From Atrichornis clamosus (lineage: Eukaryota; Chordata; Aves; Passeriformes; Menuridae), in NCBI GenBank assembly GCA_013400975.1, contig WBMZ01011916.1, forward strand, positions 32,564 to 96,563: a DNA stretch of 64,000 nucleotides. The letters run 5' to 3'. This document shows, piece after piece, positions 61,525 through 64,000 of this stretch (position 1 is its first letter; the number at the start of each line of letters is the position of its first letter). The translations under genes were made by a program, and so were the position numbers. The notes below the pieces were generated by a model. That model ran no database searches. It had not been told where the DNA came from and worked only from the letters and a program-made list of their open reading frames with translations.

Positions 61525-64000
61525 TTAATTTTTATTTTTAAAAGAAAATAGTCATAATATTGAGGAAAAAATCACAATCATATACTAAATCGAACATTTC
61601 CAGATTTTTTAAGGTTTCCTACATAATTTGCCAAGTCATACATGACACTTTCAAATTGTGATCAGAGTTAAAAAACCCACCTTAAAAAAAACAGCTGAAG
61701 ATGCACAAACCCATCTATTTCTCTTCCCCCAACTCCTCCGCCCCCCTTCCACTCTCTGTAACAAATAACATTCTGAATTGAAATAGAAGCTGGCAAAAAC
61801 TTTGCTGTTCAATTGCAGATTGTTGATTACAAACTCTTTAAAATAAAGGTTCTGTGCTATTCTGCACTTTCAAATTAGAGTAGAACAGCTATATTTGGGG
61901 CATACTGTCACTGGTGGAAGTATAGGCATTAAAAGTCTTTTTGATATGAAAAATACCTATCAAAATTATGTAAAAGTGTTATGTTATCAAAGAGAAAACT
62001 GACAGAATATCACAATATCCTAAAAAGAAAATAAACTTTAAACTGTGATTATATTAAATTACCTGCTATGAATTTTCTGCTCTAGTTAGGATAGTAAATG
62101 TTATGAGAAAAATGTGCCAGATGATTTTCCCTTTTTAGTTCTGTAGAGGTAGATTTCTTTACTGTTTCAGCCATGACTAGTGGATATCAATGCACATGAT
62201 ACTCAACTGACAAGTACATCTGACCTTTATGACATCTACCACATAGAAAGCTTGCTGTAGTAAAAAAAGGACCAAAAACTACCAACCTGAGTTTTGTGCT
62301 GTGACTAGGTATTTTCTGGTTGGCATTTCAAAATAGAAAAACAAGTTACCAACCAGAGGACGAAGAAAGCATAGACTAGATTCAAGCTATAGATTGCCCT
62401 AACATTCTCACTTAACACTGAAGTGCATATCCTTTACACATTGTGCTTAAATAGAGTTCTAGAAACCCCTTATTCTTCTCAGAAAATATACACCTGACCA
62501 AAGTCTAGGAATGCTTGGTCATGTTGTGAATCACCAGTACCATATAAGGAAAAACACTAGGCCCACTGAAATTGCTAGATAGAGTAAGCTAGTAAAGTCA
62601 CAGCTTGTTGTTTAAATCTTTGCCCATGTGTGCTTTTAGATGACTTGTGCCCAAACCAAATATCAGAGGGATTATTGGGAGTCAACCACAACTCTGATGA
62701 TGGTTAGAAACACAGTACCTTATACATGATAGACTAATAGCATATAGCTACATATCTTTTAAGTGACATGGTTTTGTAGAAATGGCAGCTTCACTATACA
62801 GTTTGCTTAAAAAGGAGTATTTGCTAGAAAATAATTCTAAGGCATTTGTGTAATGTGAAATGCAGAGAGCAATTCTAGTTGCCAAGTAAAGGAAATAGAT
62901 TATTAAACTGAATAGTCGGCTAATTTCTTTATGCTGTTTTAGTAATCAGGAAACCAATTTGCTTTGTCTTCAAAATCAAAAGCATTGTGCTCTGTGTTTC
63001 ACAAAACCAAAAGACAATCATTGTAATATATTTAATAGGATTATATTTGTATCTCTTTCAGTTGGTTTTTTTTTTTTCTTTTAGAGGTCATTGTTGCAAT
63101 AGTTGGCAAAATACACATTAAATTAATTAGAAAAATTGCATTAAGCAACAGATATGTCTGAGAGTTTCAAATTAAAAATTAAAATTATTGAGAATACCAT
63201 AATACGATTATTCCACTAATATTAGCTAACCATGCTATAAAATTATTATTAGGAATACATCATCAAGTGCTGAGAAGTTAAGAATGGTAGAACTAAGAGG
63301 TTGAAGCAACCTTTAATTGCCCACCTTGTGTGTGCACTGTAAGACAGCTTTTTAATTACATGGTTATGCACTATTTTTTTCCAGAGAATAACTGTCTCAC
63401 TCTGTGTGCAGAATTATGATGCTTACTTAATGACTGGCTATTCAGAATCTTTGTCTTAATAACATTAAGTTAATAACTCCATTATGTGTTTACAACACAT
63501 TGTTCAAGAGCAGCTCTACTAAGGAAATGATTTCTTCTCTCATCAACTTTCCTGGAATAAAGTTTAATCAAGTATCTGAAATAAAAAATAAATATATTCT
63601 GGAAAAAAACGCTAGATGTTGCTGGTCTTTGTGTTATTAGTTTTGACAGTTTCTAGTAAATGAGTTTCTAGTTTATATTTTAATTTTAATATATAATTTT
63701 AATTTCTCTAATTTCAGCACAGATATATCATAGAGTTTTAATTATTGTTTGATTTTGAGTTATAGATTTATCTTTAAAACATTTCTTAGGGTTTTCATGT
63801 ATACAAAATACTTCTTAAGTTACAAATATGGGTTTCAAATTATCGGCTCATGATTTGTGCAGATTTTCCTAGGTAGTTCCACTAGGTAGATAAATTATAA
63901 GTGCTACTTTTACACAAGATTTGAAGTGGGAAGACATATAACCAAATTTTCCAGAAACAATAACCAAGAAATCATAATTCCTCATTGTGGTGGGTTTGTG

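Larger units (their letters stand above)
58991..64000. other. 5 kb AT-rich DNA nearly free of recognisable repeats
   Basis: No gene or interspersed repeat is recognised. Local features are a 21 bp tandem duplication at 60512-60553, a C/T-rich tract at about 60703-60753 and a (TTTA)n run at about 61506-61524. The last 15 bases (63986-64000) read TGTGGTGGGTTTGTG, which resembles an LTR start but is cut by the window edge. Confidence 0.55.

Noticed and set aside
1..64000. CRISPR arrays, operons, tRNA or rRNA genes and bacterial mobile elements
   Set aside because: Nothing of the kind is visible. The repeats and composition are those of a vertebrate (bird) nuclear genome.

Overview
This 64 kb window looks like bird nuclear DNA, probably from a passerine. 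It is AT-rich and I find no protein-coding gene, tRNA or rRNA that I can support. The bird call rests on the repeats. There are at least seven CR1 LINE copies with the avian 3' end (tandem ATTCT(A/G)TG-type motif) and recognisable CR1 reverse transcriptase or endonuclease remnants. There are also many solo LTRs of avian endogenous retrovirus type. Family names come from memory of avian repeats; no database search was run.

Layout: 1-4.6 kb is unique AT-rich DNA. A candidate LTR with a (TTTCTC)n hexamer array spans about 4.6-5.5 kb. A well-bounded 397 bp LTR with 6 bp target duplications lies at 7841-8237 and contains a short assembly gap. An LTR-like patch is at 11.0-11.4 kb. A 1 kb GC-rich LTR (minus) is at 12.1-13.1 kb, next to CR1-a (minus, 14.0-14.9 kb). 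CR1-b (plus, old) is at 16.5-18.05 kb and the CR1-c tail at 19.9-20.1 kb. A candidate LTR is at 21.4-22.3 kb. CR1-d (plus, 28.4-30.7 kb) is internally deleted and carries LTR copy B1. A 44 bp-period minisatellite is at 35.8 kb. CR1-g (minus, 37.7-39.0 kb) is an orphan 5' fragment with endonuclease remnants. CR1-e (minus, 40.7-43.2 kb) is split by LTR C1 with perfect 5 bp duplications, and sister LTR C2 is at 47.6-48.3 kb. A diverged ERVL-type LTR is at 53.2-53.7 kb. CR1-f (minus, 55.7-59.0 kb) is a nest: one LTR-like insert (D), a second LTR (A), and copy B2 inside A. From 59 to 64 kb the DNA is again AT-rich and nearly free of recognisable repeats.

No genes work together here. The window reads as an intergenic desert or a large intron that has collected retroelements in layers. 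CR1 copies came first, then ERV LTRs, most now solo, with at least one LTR inside another. The most useful content is this relative chronology and two LTR families (B and C), each present twice with resolvable ends. I found no sign of an undescribed functional system. All longer open frames fall in repeats or low-complexity DNA, or lack a believable start.
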